From Gemmatimonadales bacterium (GTDB lineage Bacteria > Gemmatimonadota > Gemmatimonadetes > Longimicrobiales > Gaopeijiaceae): a stretch of 47,769 nucleotides of DNA. The position numbers and the translations under genes are program-made. Shown here piece after piece: positions 34,488-45,865 of this stretch; the first letter of the stretch is position 1; every line of letters starts with the position of its first letter. The notes under the pieces were generated by a model. The model was given only the letters and a program-made list of their open reading frames with translations, had not been told where the DNA came from and did no database searches. The stretch is taken from positions 1-47,769 of the forward strand of contig REBS01000136.1 in assembly GCA_007692605.1 (NCBI GenBank). The letters run 5' to 3'.

Positions 34488-35285
34488 CTATCGGTCGGAG
34501 AGAAGCTTCAGCGCTTCGGAGTGCAGGGGGCCATTCGAGGAGAGCCCGGAGCCACCGTGGATGGTAGCGGCGCCCGAGAGGTCGGTGAACCGACCTCCGG
34601 CTTCCGCTAGGATCGTGAGTAGCGGAGCGGCATCCCAGGCCGAGAGCTCGGGATCGACCATCAGTTCGGCCCGTCCGGTGGCCACGAGCGCGTGCCCGTA
34701 GGCATCGCCCCAGCTTCGGGTGTAGCCGACCGCGGCCGTGAGTCGCCCCCAGCCCGGACCGAACTGGCTGCTCGCCGTCATGCCTGGGTCCGAGGTCAGC
34801 GCGACCGCCTCCTTCAACTCCCGGGTGCCGTTGACCGACGCCGGTACGTCGATCCGACTGCCGGCGGGCCTCCAGAAGGCACCTTCGCCTCGGCCGGCCC
34901 AAACGGTCTCGGCGAGCGCGGGGAAGTGCGCGACGCCCACGACAGGAACGTCGTCTCGTTCGATCCCGATCAGCACCGCATAGAGCGGAACGCCGCGCAT
35001 GAAGGAGCGGGTGCCGTCGATCGGGTCGAGAATCCAGCGGACCCGTCCGGCCCCCTCGGTCTCTCCGAATTCCTCGCCCAGAACCCCGTGATCGGGGTAT
35101 TGGCGGGTGATCCGGTCGCGCAGGAGGGACTCCGCCTCGCGATCGGCGATGGTGACCGGTGAGCCGTCCCCCTTCGCTTCGGATTCGACGACGTCGCCGA
35201 AGTGCCGGAGGGTCACCCGACCGGCCTCGCGAGCCAGCGTCACCGCGCTGTCCATCAGCTCCCGGATCTCGGTATCCGGGCTCAT
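34488..35285 (-). CDS. inositol-monophosphatase-family phosphatase (HisN-like)
   Basis: A 265-residue Mg2+-dependent phosphatase. Motifs are GEEFGE (Glu71/72 region), WILDPIDGTRSFMRG (Asp87, Asp90, Gly91, Thr92) and SAWDAAP near residue 217, which together make the metal and phosphate site. Family members dephosphorylate inositol-1-phosphate, histidinol phosphate, PAP or fructose-1,6-bisphosphate. The RSFMRG variant after the DPIDGT motif favours the HisN-like histidinol-phosphatase group, but no histidine biosynthesis gene is adjacent. Its ATG overlaps the stop of the GGDEF gene by four bases. Confidence 0.87.
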   Translation of the reverse strand: MSPDTEIRELMDSAVTLAREAGRVTLRHFGDVVESEAKGDGSPVTIADREAESLLRDRITRQYPDHGVLGEEFGETEGAGRVRWILDPIDGTRSFMRGVPLYAVLIGIERDDVPVVGVAHFPALAETVWAGRGEGAFWRPAGSRIDVPASVNGTRELKEAVALTSDPGMTASSQFGPGWGRLTAAVGYTRSWGDAYGHALVATGRAELMVDPELSAWDAAPLLTILAEAGGRFTDLSGAATIHGGSGLSSNGPLHSEALKLLSDR

Positions 35286-36817
35286 GAAGACTTCCGCTTC
35301 CCCTTCGATCGGTACAGATCGCCGTCGGCGGCCTGAATCAGCGCCTCGGTGGTGTCGACCCCGTCCGAGAACTCCGATACCCCGAAGGACATGCTCAGCG
35401 CCAGGGGCCCGAGCAGGGGGTGCTGGCTGAGGCGTCGGGCTACTCGCTCGGCGTGCTGACGGGCGCCCTCCTCCGACGTATCCGAGAGCACCGCCACGAA
35501 CTCGTCGCCCCCGTATCGGGCCACCAGGTTCATGGCTCGGGTCTCGCCCTGCAGGATCTGCCCCACGGCGCGCAGCGCATCGTCACCGGCCAGGTGGCCG
35601 AGTGCGTCGTTGTACTGCTTGAAGTCGTCGAGGTCGAAGAGGACGAGCGAGAGCTTTCGGCCCCGCCGAGCTGCGGCCAGCTCCTGGCTGATGTGCATTT
35701 CCATGTGCCGGCGGTTCGGAAGGCCCGTGAGGGGGTCCGTGAGCGATAGCGAGCGCAGGCGTGCGTGCAGGCGCGCGTTCTCGAGCGCGAGCGCTGCATG
35801 GCCCGCGAGACGCTGCAGGAGCCGGGCTCCGTCGGGGGTGAAGCTCCGGGGCTCCGAGCTCCCCACCGAGAGTGCCCCGATCACGCGGTCCCCCGCGATC
35901 AGGGGCACGATCATCGCGCTCTCGCCCTTGAGTCGACGCCGTGTCGCCGCCGGGAGCAGGCCCGAGGCCGGCAGATCTTCGATGATCACCGATTCCCGAT
36001 CGTCGAGAATCAGCGAGATGAGCTCCCCCTGCAGGGGGAAGAGGGCACCCTCGGGGGGGCCGATCGCGCCGGCGGATGAGCCGACGCGGGCTCCCGCCTC
36101 TTCGAGGAGCCATACCGCGGCCCCATCGGCGGCCAGCAGGTCGAGCGAGGCGTCGACGATCCGGCGGAGCACTTCGCGGTCGTCGAGCGAAGAGGTCAGC
36201 GCCCGGGCGATGTCGAGAATGCGCTCGGCCTCGCGACGTCGACGGTCCAGCTCGGAAACATGTCGGGCGTTCTGGATGGCGACCGAGGCGACGTCGGCGA
36301 TGCCCTTCAGGAGCTCCATCTCCTCGGGGCCGTATGCGTGCGGGCGATAGCTTTGAACGCTGAGTGCGCCGATGACCGAACCTCCGCCATGGAGGGGGGC
36401 CGAGACCGCAGAGCGGGTCGGGGCCGAGTCGTCCTCCCCGAGCACCAGGAGGGATCGGTCCGCCAGACGATCCTCCACCAGCACCGGCTGGCCGGTCTGG
36501 ATTACCTCGCTCTCGGAACCCCGGAAGCGGATCTGCGAATGCCGTCCGCGCCCCCGGTCGGCCCAGTAGACGACCTCGGCCTCGTCGGTCCTGGGGTCGT
36601 GAAGCACGATGTAGAACCCGTCGGCCTCGAGGATCCGCACCGTCTCGCGGTGGATCGAGGCATAGATGTCCTCCTCTCTGAGCACACCGGAAAGCGAGCT
36701 TCCAATGCCCAGGAGCACCTTGTACCGATCCGCCAGGGTCGACGGAGCCGCGGGGGTGTCGGCGATGGGACGCATGGGGACGGGGACGGGCGGGGGCCAT
36801 CGACCCTTCGGTCGCAT
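35282..36817 (-). CDS. GAF-GAF-GGDEF diguanylate cyclase
   Basis: A soluble cytoplasmic protein of about 511 residues. Two GAF sensor domains occupy about residues 30-185 and 200-350, joined by a helix rich in Arg/Glu. The GGDEF domain (about 355-505) has LTDPLTGLPNRRHM, FDLDDFKQYND and an intact YGGDEF active-site loop (436-440), so it should make cyclic di-GMP. The inhibitory-site position reads RAMN (427-430) instead of RxxD, suggesting weakened product inhibition. The start is uncertain, at 36817 or an ATG 14 codons later; neither has a good ribosome-binding site. It is translationally coupled to the phosphatase gene. Confidence 0.88.
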   Translation of the reverse strand: MRPKGRWPPPVPVPMRPIADTPAAPSTLADRYKVLLGIGSSLSGVLREEDIYASIHRETVRILEADGFYIVLHDPRTDEAEVVYWADRGRGRHSQIRFRGSESEVIQTGQPVLVEDRLADRSLLVLGEDDSAPTRSAVSAPLHGGGSVIGALSVQSYRPHAYGPEEMELLKGIADVASVAIQNARHVSELDRRRREAERILDIARALTSSLDDREVLRRIVDASLDLLAADGAAVWLLEEAGARVGSSAGAIGPPEGALFPLQGELISLILDDRESVIIEDLPASGLLPAATRRRLKGESAMIVPLIAGDRVIGALSVGSSEPRSFTPDGARLLQRLAGHAALALENARLHARLRSLSLTDPLTGLPNRRHMEMHISQELAAARRGRKLSLVLFDLDDFKQYNDALGHLAGDDALRAVGQILQGETRAMNLVARYGGDEFVAVLSDTSEEGARQHAERVARRLSQHPLLGPLALSMSFGVSEFSDGVDTTEALIQAADGDLYRSKGKRKSS

Positions 36818-36845
36818 CGGCCCGACGCATGGAGACTGTACGAAA

Positions 36846-36874
36846 AAGGTACGCCATCGCGACCGTTACGCCAA
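36846..36874 (-). promoter_or_regulatory. weak candidate promoter of the GGDEF gene
   Basis: Minus strand TTGGCG and TACCTT 17 bases apart, about 30 bases upstream of the first possible start. A small inverted repeat CACAGA-TGTG-TCTGTG (36894-36909) lies between it and the trmJ-like stop and might end that transcript. Confidence 0.3.
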
Positions 36875-36920
36875 TGGAACGGGACCTTCCATGCACAGAT
36901 GTGTCTGTGGCGTCCCTGCA

Positions 36921-37784
36921 TCAGTGCTCGGATGGCGGATCGGCCGGGGGGACAGAAGAGGCGTCAGGAGATGCATCGGACGGGTCACCGGGGTTCGGCA
37001 GGTGGATCTGACCCGACGCAACCCGCTCCAGGTGTCGCTGGATCTCGAAGCCGAGGGCCTTCACGAGCCCCGCTTCCTGTTCGTCGAGATCGGCCCGGGC
37101 GAAGAGGGTACGGAAGGTCCGCATGACGTTTTCGGCTCGGCGAGCGCTGAAGAAGTCGATCCGCTCGAGCCCCCCTTCCAGGGCCCGGAACATCAACTCC
37201 AACTGGTCGCGAGACGCTGGCGCTGTGGAGCGCTTTCCGCGGGGCAGGGGGGGAAGTACGCCGGTCGACGCGCGTCGGATCTCGTAGGCCAGCAGCAGGC
37301 AGGCCTGGGCCAGATTGAGCGAGGAATAGGACTCGGCCGTCGGGATGATGGCGACCCCGTCGCAACGATCGAGTTCCTCGTTCGAAAGCCCGCGGTCCTC
37401 GCGCCCGAACACCAGGGCGACCGGCCCGACTCCGGCGCGGTCGATCAGCCGTTCCCCCCAGTCGGCTGCGTAGCCGTAGTTGCGATGGGCGGTCCGCGCC
37501 CGAGCCGACGTGCCGACGACCAGAACACAATCGGCCACGGCATCTTCGAGGGTCGTGAAATGCCGGGCCTCTTCCACCAGGTCGTCGCAGCGGTGGGCGA
37601 TTCCCGTGATCCGCCACGCGTCCCACTCCGCCGGGTTGACGACATGCAGGCGGGAGAGCCCCATGTTCTTCATGGCCCGCACGACCCCCGCGATGTTCAC
37701 GAGATTCTGCGGCTCGTTGAGGACGATGCGGACCCGATCGAGTCGGTCCGCGCGGTCGGGCTCGGTGGCGGGTGTGTCGTTCAT
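36921..37784 (-). CDS. TrmJ-like tRNA/rRNA 2'-O-methyltransferase (SPOUT)
   Basis: A 287-residue SPOUT methyltransferase. Motif 1 is NLVNIAGVVRAMKNMGL, motif 2 is ALVFGREDRGLSNEELDRCD and motif 3 is SYSSLNLAQACLLLAYEI, which form the knotted SAM site. The C-terminal about 90 residues resemble the extension of TrmJ, which methylates the 2'-OH of nucleotide 32 of tRNAs. The ATG at MNDTPATEP was chosen; the upstream frame is not conserved. It lies 31 bases after the MFS gene on the same strand. Confidence 0.87.
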   Translation of the reverse strand: MNDTPATEPDRADRLDRVRIVLNEPQNLVNIAGVVRAMKNMGLSRLHVVNPAEWDAWRITGIAHRCDDLVEEARHFTTLEDAVADCVLVVGTSARARTAHRNYGYAADWGERLIDRAGVGPVALVFGREDRGLSNEELDRCDGVAIIPTAESYSSLNLAQACLLLAYEIRRASTGVLPPLPRGKRSTAPASRDQLELMFRALEGGLERIDFFSARRAENVMRTFRTLFARADLDEQEAGLVKALGFEIQRHLERVASGQIHLPNPGDPSDASPDASSVPPADPPSEH

Positions 37785-37815
37785 GGGGAGACTATGGCAG
37801 GACCGAGGAGATGGA

Positions 37816-39120
37816 TCAACCGTCCACCGGCAGCGGAGTGGGCGGCGACGGGCCGGAAGGGGTGCGAGAGGGAGGTCCGTCACCGAACTGTCCCATGCGG
37901 AGTCCCCAGATGGCGGCGATGGCGGCCACGGCCGCTCCGGTCAGAAAGGGCCCGGGGCCTCCGGCCAGGTCCCACGCGATTCCGCCCATCAGGGGGCCCA
38001 GGATGCGCGCCAGCGCCCCCACGCTCTGACCCACTCCGAGAGAGCCTCCCTGAAGCTCGTCGGGCGCGGCCCGCGAGAGGAGGCTGACGAGACTCGGAAG
38101 GGTGCCGCCGAATCCGACCGCCAGAAGGAAGAGTGCGAGAAGGAGCACCGGAATATTCGGAGCGAGAGCGATCAGGAGAAGCCCGGCGACGAAGGGGCCC
38201 GACGCAAGGCGAACGAGCGCCCTCTCTCCGATCCGAGGCACCAGGACCCGAACCACACCTCCCTGCATGATCGCCGAGATCGTACCCATGAAGGCGAACA
38301 GCCAGCCCACGCCCCGTTCCTCGAGCCCGAAGCGTTCAGCCGCGAAAAGAGGAAACACGGGGTGAATCGCTGAAAAAGCCGCGGTGAAGAGGAAGGAGAG
38401 GAGAAGAACCTGCAGAAAGGCTGGGCTTCTGAGTACGACCTTGAGCTCCTCGAGCCGCGAAGGGCCTTCCCGCTCCAGGAGGATCGCGCGGGCCGAGCGC
38501 TCCTCTCGTTCCCGCGCCGTGAGCGATTCGGGCAGGAGGAAGAAGGCCAGGATCGCGTTCAGTGCACACAGACCGGCGGCCGCCAGCCCCGGGGCTTCGG
38601 GAGCGATCGGGGCGAGTACCCCTCCGATCGCCGGGCCGAAGATGAAGCCGAGTCCGAAGGCGGCGCCGATCAAGCCCATCCCGCCCGCCCGTTTCTCCGG
38701 CGGGGTGATGTCGGCGATGTAGGCCTGTGCGACCGGGATGTTGGCACCCCCTACGCCGGCCATCGTGCGGGAAATCAGCAGGGCGAGGATGGATCCCGCG
38801 TAGGCGAAGACCAGGTACGAGAGGGCGGAGCCCACGAGCCCGATCAACAGGATCGGCCGACGGCCGAAGCGGTCGGAGAGTCGACCCCAGATCGGTGCCA
38901 GGACCAGCTGTGCGGCCGAGTACGAGAGAACCAGGATCGCGATCTGGGTGCCCGAGGCCCCGAACCGATCCGCGTAGAAGGGCAGGAGGGGCAGGATAAT
39001 CCCGAACCCCACCAGGTCCACGAAGACGGTGAGAAAGAGGATCCCGAGCCGTACCTTGTGGGAACGGGGCTCTCTCGCCTGATCAGCGCCCTTCGACGTC
39101 GGACTCCCTCCGGCGGTCAT
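37816..39120 (-). CDS. MFS multidrug/tetracycline-type efflux transporter
   Basis: About 434 residues with twelve membrane helices. The opening helix LGILFLTVFVDLVGFGIILPLLPFYA and motif A GRLSDRFGRRPILL are characteristic of the TetA/drug:H+ antiporter-1 group, and the motif C-like GAAFGLGFIFGPAIGG in helix 5 supports an antiporter. Drug specificity cannot be read from the sequence. The start (39120 or 39138) overlaps the end of tatA, so it is probably in one transcript with tatA. Confidence 0.87.
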   Translation of the reverse strand: MTAGGSPTSKGADQAREPRSHKVRLGILFLTVFVDLVGFGIILPLLPFYADRFGASGTQIAILVLSYSAAQLVLAPIWGRLSDRFGRRPILLIGLVGSALSYLVFAYAGSILALLISRTMAGVGGANIPVAQAYIADITPPEKRAGGMGLIGAAFGLGFIFGPAIGGVLAPIAPEAPGLAAAGLCALNAILAFFLLPESLTAREREERSARAILLEREGPSRLEELKVVLRSPAFLQVLLLSFLFTAAFSAIHPVFPLFAAERFGLEERGVGWLFAFMGTISAIMQGGVVRVLVPRIGERALVRLASGPFVAGLLLIALAPNIPVLLLALFLLAVGFGGTLPSLVSLLSRAAPDELQGGSLGVGQSVGALARILGPLMGGIAWDLAGGPGPFLTGAAVAAIAAIWGLRMGQFGDGPPSRTPSGPSPPTPLPVDG

Positions 39121-39298
39121 CGGGGTCGTCGGGCGCATCGAGCCGGTCGCCGTCCTCTCCGCTCTTCAGCCCACCCTTGAAATTCCGAAACCCCTCGCCC
39201 AGCCCGCGGGCGATGCCGGGGATCCGCTTCGCCCCGAAGAGGAGGAGAAGGAGGAGGAAGATCAGGACCAGCTCCGGGATTCCGAGACCACCGAACAT
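39083..39298 (-). CDS. tatA: TatA/E twin-arginine translocase subunit
   Basis: A 71-residue single-helix protein: the N-terminal hydrophobic helix GIPELVLIFLLLLLLFGAKRIP is followed by the amphipathic helix GIARGLGEGFRNFKGGLK and an acidic tail. The F-G-A-K-R-I-P hinge is diagnostic of TatA. It oligomerises to form the pore for folded, twin-arginine-signal proteins such as the ActB of this window. AAGGAGCCTCC precedes the ATG. No tatC is visible nearby, so it must be encoded elsewhere. Confidence 0.93.
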   Translation of the reverse strand: MFGGLGIPELVLIFLLLLLLFGAKRIPGIARGLGEGFRNFKGGLKSGEDGDRLDAPDDPDDRRRESDVEGR

Positions 39299-39336
39299 GG
39301 AGGCTCCTTGCCGTCGTGGGGCGCGGGCGCTCTCCC

Positions 39337-40506
39337 CTAGCGGAGGAGGAGCTTTGCGATCGTCTGAAGCTGCATGTTGGTGGTTCCCTCATAGATCGTG
39401 CCGATCTTGGCGTCGCGATAGAGCTTCTCGACGGGGTATTCCCGCGTGAAGCCGTAGCCGCCGTGCAGGTCGATCGCCATCGATGCGACCTCCTGGGCGA
39501 TCTGCGAGGAGTAGAGCTTGGCCTGTGCTGCCTGCATCAGGAAGTCCTCGCCCGCGTCCTTCAGCCGGGCCGCGTTGTAGACCAGCAGGCGGGCGGCCTC
39601 GATCTTCGTGGCCATCTCGGCGAGCTGGAACTGAACCCCCTGGAACTTCCCGATCGGGCGGCCGAACTGTTCACGCTCCTGCACGTACTTGAGCGAGTGG
39701 TCGAGGGCACCCTGGGCGAGCCCCACCATCTGCGCGCCGATCCCGATCCGGCCCTCGTTCAGCGTCTCGATTGCGACCTTGTAGCCCTTCCCGACCTCCC
39801 CAAGCACCTGCGAGCCGGGGACCCTACACCCTTCGAAGATCAGCTCCGTGGTCGACGACGCACGGATCCCGAGCTTGTCCTCCTTCTTGCCGACGGTGAA
39901 CCCGGGGGTATCGCGGTCGACCACGAAGGCGGTGATCCCCTTGTAGCCCGCATCGGGATCGACGGTGGCGAAGACGATGAAGATCTCGGCCTCGTTTCCG
40001 TTCGTGATCCAGAGCTTCTGACCGTCGATCACCCAGTCGTCGCCGTCGGCCTCGGCGCGGCAGGCCAGGGCGAAGGCGTCGGAGCCAGACCCGGCCTCCG
40101 AGAGCGCGTAGGCGCCGACGGCTCCGGCTCCGAGGCGTTTAAGGTAGTGCTCCTGCTGCGTCTCGTCGGCCCAGCGGAGAAAGGCGTTGATCACGAGGGT
40201 GTTCTGGACATCGACCAGAACGCCGACCGACGGGTCGATCCGAGAGAGCTCCTCGACCACGAGCACCGAGGTGAAAAAGGTGCTCTCGGCTCCGCCCCAT
40301 CGCTCGGGAATCTCGATGCCCATGAGCCCCAGATCAAAGAGCTGTTTGATCAGATCGGGATCCATGGTCTGCGTCTCGTCCATCCGGGAGACGCGGGGGG
40401 CCACCTCGGCTCGTGCGAAATCACGCACGGCCTCCTGGAACATGACCTCCTCTTCGGAGAGGGTCGTGAGGGCAGGTCGAGCGCCGTTGGTCAGGATCGT
40501 GGACAT
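39337..40506 (-). CDS. acyl-CoA dehydrogenase (short/medium chain)
   Basis: A 389-residue FAD-dependent acyl-CoA dehydrogenase with the canonical layout: N-terminal helical domain (MFQEAVRDFARAEVAPRV), middle beta domain (YALSEAGSGSDAFA, LWITNGNEA) and C-terminal helical domain ending in GTIYEGTTNMQLQTIAK, whose Glu is the catalytic base. It should oxidise acyl-CoA in beta-oxidation and feed electrons to ETF. GAGGAAGCTC precedes the ATG at 40506. It is 38 bases upstream of tatA on the same strand and divergent from gcvH. Confidence 0.92.
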   Translation of the reverse strand: MSTILTNGARPALTTLSEEEVMFQEAVRDFARAEVAPRVSRMDETQTMDPDLIKQLFDLGLMGIEIPERWGGAESTFFTSVLVVEELSRIDPSVGVLVDVQNTLVINAFLRWADETQQEHYLKRLGAGAVGAYALSEAGSGSDAFALACRAEADGDDWVIDGQKLWITNGNEAEIFIVFATVDPDAGYKGITAFVVDRDTPGFTVGKKEDKLGIRASSTTELIFEGCRVPGSQVLGEVGKGYKVAIETLNEGRIGIGAQMVGLAQGALDHSLKYVQEREQFGRPIGKFQGVQFQLAEMATKIEAARLLVYNAARLKDAGEDFLMQAAQAKLYSSQIAQEVASMAIDLHGGYGFTREYPVEKLYRDAKIGTIYEGTTNMQLQTIAKLLLR

Positions 40507-40699
40507 GAGCTTCCTCGGTCGTGGTTCCGGATCAGGATGGGTGCGGTGCAAGGGTGCGCCGACGCCGGTTCGGTGAATGAACGCCGGACCAGCCCGACAA
40601 ATCTCTCGAAGGCTGCCGTAGAAGTACAGGGCCCGGGGTTGGGAGTCCCGGGGCCCCTGAGCTTCCGCAACCGCCTTCTGGCAAGACGCGTCGGAAATT

Positions 40700-40718
40700 C
40701 ATCCGTCCCCTTCGGATG
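40700..40718. repeat. inverted repeat next to the gcvH -35 element
   Basis: CATCCG, seven-base spacer, CGGATG. It ends three bases before the candidate -35 of the gcvH promoter, so it might be an operator. The gap 40507-40791 also has an imperfect GC-rich palindrome at about 40628-40658 and no gene. Nothing resembling the conserved glycine-riboswitch core was seen. Confidence 0.4.
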
Positions 40719-40720
40719 TC

Positions 40721-40749
40721 TTGACGCTCCCGCGCGGAAAATGTCTATT
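40721..40749 (+). promoter_or_regulatory. candidate sigma-70 promoter of gcvH
   Basis: TTGACG (40721-40726) and TCTATT (40744-40749) with a 17-base spacer, giving a start point near 40756, about 36 bases before the gcvH ATG. The hexamers match the consensus at five and four positions. Confidence 0.5.
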
Positions 40750-40791
40750 CCGCAGGCGCACGCACTCCCATACACTCCCCCTGGAGGGACC

Positions 40792-41184
40792 ATGTCCGTA
40801 ATCCCCGACGATCTTCTCTATTCCGAAGAACACGAGTACCTGAAGCCGACCGACGAGGACGGTGTCTACCTGGTGGGCGTTACGGACTACGCACAGGGTG
40901 AGCTCGGCGATGTGGTCTTCCTGGAGTTGCCGGGAGAGGGAGAGTCGTTCGAGCGGATGGACGTGTTCGGAACCATCGAGGCCGTCAAGGCCGTCAGCGA
41001 TCTCTTCGCACCGGTCACGGGGGAGGTCGTCGAGGTGAATGCCGCGCTCGACGAGGACCCCGCGCTTGTCAACTCCGACCCCTACGGAGAAGGATGGATG
41101 GTCCGGGTTCGTCTCGCCGATCCGTCGGAGCTCGACGCGCTCCTGAGCGCCGAGGACTATCGGTCGCTGGTCGGGGGAGACTGA
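40792..41184 (+). CDS. gcvH: glycine cleavage system H protein
   Basis: A 130-residue lipoyl-carrier protein. The lipoylated residue is Lys66 in GTIEAVKAVSD, within the typical DVVFLELPGEGESFERMDVFGTIEAVK segment; the C-terminal GEGWMVRVR strand is also typical. It shuttles the aminomethyl group between GcvP and GcvT. The ATG at 40792 is preceded by GGAGG. It is 141 bases before gcvP on the same strand; gcvT is not in the window. Confidence 0.95.
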   Translation: MSVIPDDLLYSEEHEYLKPTDEDGVYLVGVTDYAQGELGDVVFLELPGEGESFERMDVFGTIEAVKAVSDLFAPVTGEVVEVNAALDEDPALVNSDPYGEGWMVRVRLADPSELDALLSAEDYRSLVGGD

Positions 41185-41325
41185 GGCTCATCACGGCCCG
41201 CAGTTTTCTGGAACGCCCCACCCCCACCGGGGGTCACAAGGGTGAACCCCGATTCGGGATCCCCACACCATCGAGTCCGGCCGCCGAATCGGTCGGGCGT
41301 TGACGATCGATAGATCGAGGACACC

Positions 41326-44229
<2,904 letters not shown>

Positions 44230-44304
44230 TCCCATACGACACACGGTTCCGCTGACGACACGACACTGGACCTCCCAGTCCCAACCGAACGCAGGAGACC
44301 ACCG

Positions 44305-44994
44305 ATGGCGAAGCTGACCTTTCACGGCCACTCCACCTTTTCGATCGAGACCGCCGACGGGACCCGGATCGTGGTGGATCCGTGGTTCACCGGAAACCCG
44401 ATGGCGGATATCGCGGCCGAGGACCTCGACGACCTTGACTTCGTGTTCTGCACGCATGGCCACGAGGACCACATCGTCGACGCCTTTCCCCTCGTGCGGC
44501 GAACCGGCGCGACCCTCGTCTCGACCTTCGAGATCGTGATGTTCGCGGGCTCCCAGGGGATCGAGGGCGGACACCCGATGCACATCGGAGGGGGATGGGA
44601 TTTTCCCTTCGGACGGGTACAGATGACCCCGGCGCTCCACGGGGGTCAGGTGCACGGAGACGAGTCGGGGCAGTGGACCACCGTGCCGGGCGGTTTCCTC
44701 TTCGAACTCGACGGGACCCGGGTGTATCACGCCGGTGACACCGCCCTGCTCACCGACATGCAGTTGCTGAAGGGGCGGGTCGACGTGGCGCTCCTCCCGA
44801 TCGGCGACAACTTCACCATGGGGCCCGACGAGGCCGTGCGAGCGATCGAGTTCATCGAGCCGAAGGTGGTCGTTCCGATCCACTACGACACCTTCGAGCT
44901 GATCGAGCAGGATACCGACGCCTTCGTCGAAAAGGTGGGCAGCCGGGCGCGTGTCGAGGTAATGAAGGCCGGCGACACCATGGATCTGGGGTGA
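44305..44994 (+). CDS. UPF0173 metallo-beta-lactamase-fold hydrolase
   Basis: A 229-residue metal-dependent hydrolase of the YtkL/UPF0173 group. The metal motif is THGHEDH (His51, His53, Asp55, His56), followed by HAGDTAL and the late PIHYDTF. The family is close to UlaG-type hydrolases; physiological substrates are mostly unknown. CAGGAGACC precedes the ATG. Its TGA overlaps the GTG start of the LipM-like gene (GTGA), which links it to the lipoate branch without explaining it. Confidence 0.88.
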   Translation: MAKLTFHGHSTFSIETADGTRIVVDPWFTGNPMADIAAEDLDDLDFVFCTHGHEDHIVDAFPLVRRTGATLVSTFEIVMFAGSQGIEGGHPMHIGGGWDFPFGRVQMTPALHGGQVHGDESGQWTTVPGGFLFELDGTRVYHAGDTALLTDMQLLKGRVDVALLPIGDNFTMGPDEAVRAIEFIEPKVVVPIHYDTFELIEQDTDAFVEKVGSRARVEVMKAGDTMDLG

Positions 44995-45803
44995 GACAGA
45001 AGGCCGGAGAGGGTCTGACGGGCGTTCCGCGTCGCTGGCGGATTCTCCGGCACCCTCCCGGCGCAGCCGCATGGAACATGGCGGTCGACCACGCGCTGGC
45101 CCGCGAGCTCCCACCCGGCGAGGGGGTGCTGAGGATCTATCGATGGCAGCGCGCCACCCTCTCCTTCGGGCGCAACCAGCCGGCGAAGGGTCGCTACGAC
45201 CCCATGGCGATCGATGGGTTCGGGGTCGAGGTGGTGCGCCGTCCCACCGGGGGGCGCGAAGTCCTGCACGACCGGGAGCTCACCTACGCGGCGATCCTGC
45301 CCCTGCGCAACCCCGATGGCCTCCGGGGTACCTACGGTCGCATCAACCGCGCCCTGGTCAACGCCCTTCGCTCCCTCGGGGTCGAGAGCACGCTGGCCCC
45401 CGGCGGGGGGGACCCGCTTTCCCCCGATGCCGGCGCCTGCTTTCGAGCCCCCGCCCCGGGCGAGGTCGTCGCCGCCGGCCGGAAGCTGGTGGGGAGTGCG
45501 CAGCGTCGGATCGGCTCGACCCTCCTGCAGCACGGATCGCTCCTCCTCGCCCCCTCGACCACGACCTTCGCCGCGCTGCGGGTGCAGCCCGGACCCGAGC
45601 CCGGCGGGGGGCAGGGAATCTCGCTGGCCGAACTGGGGGTCGCTCCCCTTCCGTTCGCCCGGGTGGGGGCCGTGGTCGAGGCCGCGATGGCCGGGAGCTA
45701 CGGGGGGAAGTGGGAGATCGACGAGCTTCGCCCGCGGGAGCGGGAGGTGGCGGAACGCCTTCGAACGCAGTATGAATCCTCGGATTGGACATGGCGACGC
45801 TGA
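44991..45803 (+). CDS. lipM: LipM/LplA-type octanoyl (lipoate) transferase
   Basis: A 270-residue protein of the lipoate-protein-ligase/octanoyltransferase superfamily. Key sites are RRPTGGREVLH (residues 83-93), Cys150 in DAGACFRAP and Lys165 in GRKLVGSAQRR. A Cys at this point marks LipM, which moves octanoate from acyl carrier protein to GcvH, rather than ATP-using LplA; the assignment is by motif. It starts with a GTG overlapping the previous stop. Placed three genes after gcvH, it probably provides its lipoylation precursor, with LipA elsewhere. Confidence 0.8.
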   Translation: MRQKAGEGLTGVPRRWRILRHPPGAAAWNMAVDHALARELPPGEGVLRIYRWQRATLSFGRNQPAKGRYDPMAIDGFGVEVVRRPTGGREVLHDRELTYAAILPLRNPDGLRGTYGRINRALVNALRSLGVESTLAPGGGDPLSPDAGACFRAPAPGEVVAAGRKLVGSAQRRIGSTLLQHGSLLLAPSTTTFAALRVQPGPEPGGGQGISLAELGVAPLPFARVGAVVEAAMAGSYGGKWEIDELRPREREVAERLRTQYESSDWTWRR

Positions 45804-45865
45804 GTGATGCGGCTCCCGCGAGGGAGCGCCACCGGGTCGGCCCCATTGACTCGAAGGAGCATCAG

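Noticed and set aside
40507..40791. Glycine riboswitch upstream of gcvH
   Set aside because: The conserved glycine-aptamer core was not found by eye; only an inverted repeat and a standard promoter-like pair are present.
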